A stretch of 6,159 bases of DNA from Pseudomonadota bacterium (GTDB lineage Bacteria > Myxococcota > Polyangia > GCA-2747355 > JACKDQ01): contig JAUVBO010000197.1 of NCBI GenBank assembly GCA_030591195.1, positions 1-6,159 of the forward strand. The letters are read 5' to 3'. The notes under the pieces were generated by a model. It saw nothing but the letters and a program-made list of their open reading frames with translations, had not been told where the DNA came from and searched no databases. Made by a program: the position numbers and the translations under genes. Every line of letters starts with the position of its first letter. The first letter of the stretch is position 1. Below, in pieces: positions 6,018 to 6,159 of the stretch.

Positions 6018-6046
6018 AGCATATCGCAAACCGAGCGTCGACTTGA
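6018..6046 (-). promoter_or_regulatory. Candidate promoter for the 3D-domain gene, placed for a leaderless transcript
   Basis: On the minus strand TATGCT (6018-6023) matches 4 of 6 bases of the -10 box and ends 6 bp before the ATG. A poor -35 candidate TCAAGT (6041-6046) lies 17 bp upstream. Transcription would start at about the A of the ATG. GGAG directly abuts the ATG, too close to act as a normal ribosome-binding site. The placement resembles the TANNNT-before-ATG arrangement of leaderless genes. Confidence 0.3.
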
Positions 6047-6112
6047 CGCGACTGCACAATTGCGGTGCGCCCTGGAAGCGCTGACGCCAAGCCACCAGAA
6101 CCAAATGCACAA

Positions 6113-6126
6113 CCCCCACCCCCCCC
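6113..6126. repeat. Homopolymer tract C5-A-C8 (G8-T-G5 on the minus strand)
   Basis: The region 6012-6159 holds no gene that I can support. Its main feature is this run of 13 cytosines interrupted by one A, about 100 bp upstream of the 3D-domain gene on that gene's coding-strand side as G8TG5. Long G runs are prone to slippage and could alter promoter spacing. No other upstream element is clear, although AGGAAC followed by TTATCT near 6138-6150 (minus strand) is faintly promoter-like. Confidence 0.5.
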
Positions 6127-6159
6127 TTGCTCCGCGAGATAAGTTCCTTTCGGCTCAGC

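Noticed and set aside
6012..6119. GTG start at 6119 for the 3D-domain protein
   Set aside because: It would add 36 residues in front of a good signal peptide and place the promoter-like TATGCT inside coding sequence.

Overview
The window is GC-rich bacterial DNA with tightly packed genes and strong third-position GC bias, so long antisense open frames are common and uninformative. A near-consensus sigma-54 promoter, several secreted or envelope proteins and lipid-linked glycosylation enzymes fit a Gram-negative such as a myxobacterium or another deltaproteobacterium-like lineage. No taxonomic marker gene is present, so this assignment is weak.

Layout: (1) At the left edge, a possible 24-residue tail of a plus-strand gene runs into the 3' end of the next gene. 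(2) 48-1508, minus: a two-domain enzyme with an N-terminal SAM-dependent methyltransferase and a C-terminal family-2 glycosyltransferase of the polyprenyl-phosphate-sugar synthase (DPM1-like) type. (3) A 109-bp divergent intergenic region. (4) 1618-3393, plus: a polytopic membrane glycosyltransferase of the GT-C fold (PMT/ArnT-like) with a soluble, TPR-like C-terminal tail. (5) A 142-bp intergenic region carrying a strong sigma-54 (-24/-12) promoter match and inverted repeats. (6) 3536-5395, plus: a 619-residue secreted, highly basic protein of unrecognised family, cysteine-free after signal cleavage, apparently built of divergent beta-rich repeats. (7) A 25-bp convergent gap. (8) 5421-6011, minus: a small secreted 3D (Asp-Asp-Asp) domain protein, probably acting on peptidoglycan. 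(9) 148 bp upstream of that gene to the window edge, with a G/C homopolymer tract and no gene.

How they may work together: family-2 enzymes of this kind charge a polyprenyl phosphate with a sugar, and GT-C enzymes use such lipid-linked sugars on the far side of the inner membrane. The divergent pair 48-1508 / 1618-3393 could therefore be a donor-and-transferase module for glycosylating an envelope lipid, polysaccharide or protein. The secreted repeat protein has its own promoter, probably under activator-dependent sigma-54 control, and could be a surface or matrix component. A glycosylation link between them is conjecture. The 3D protein is transcribed towards it and looks independent.

The most notable items are the unrecognised secreted repeat protein and its sigma-54 promoter. 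I see no CRISPR array, mobile element, tRNA, rRNA or convincing defence system.
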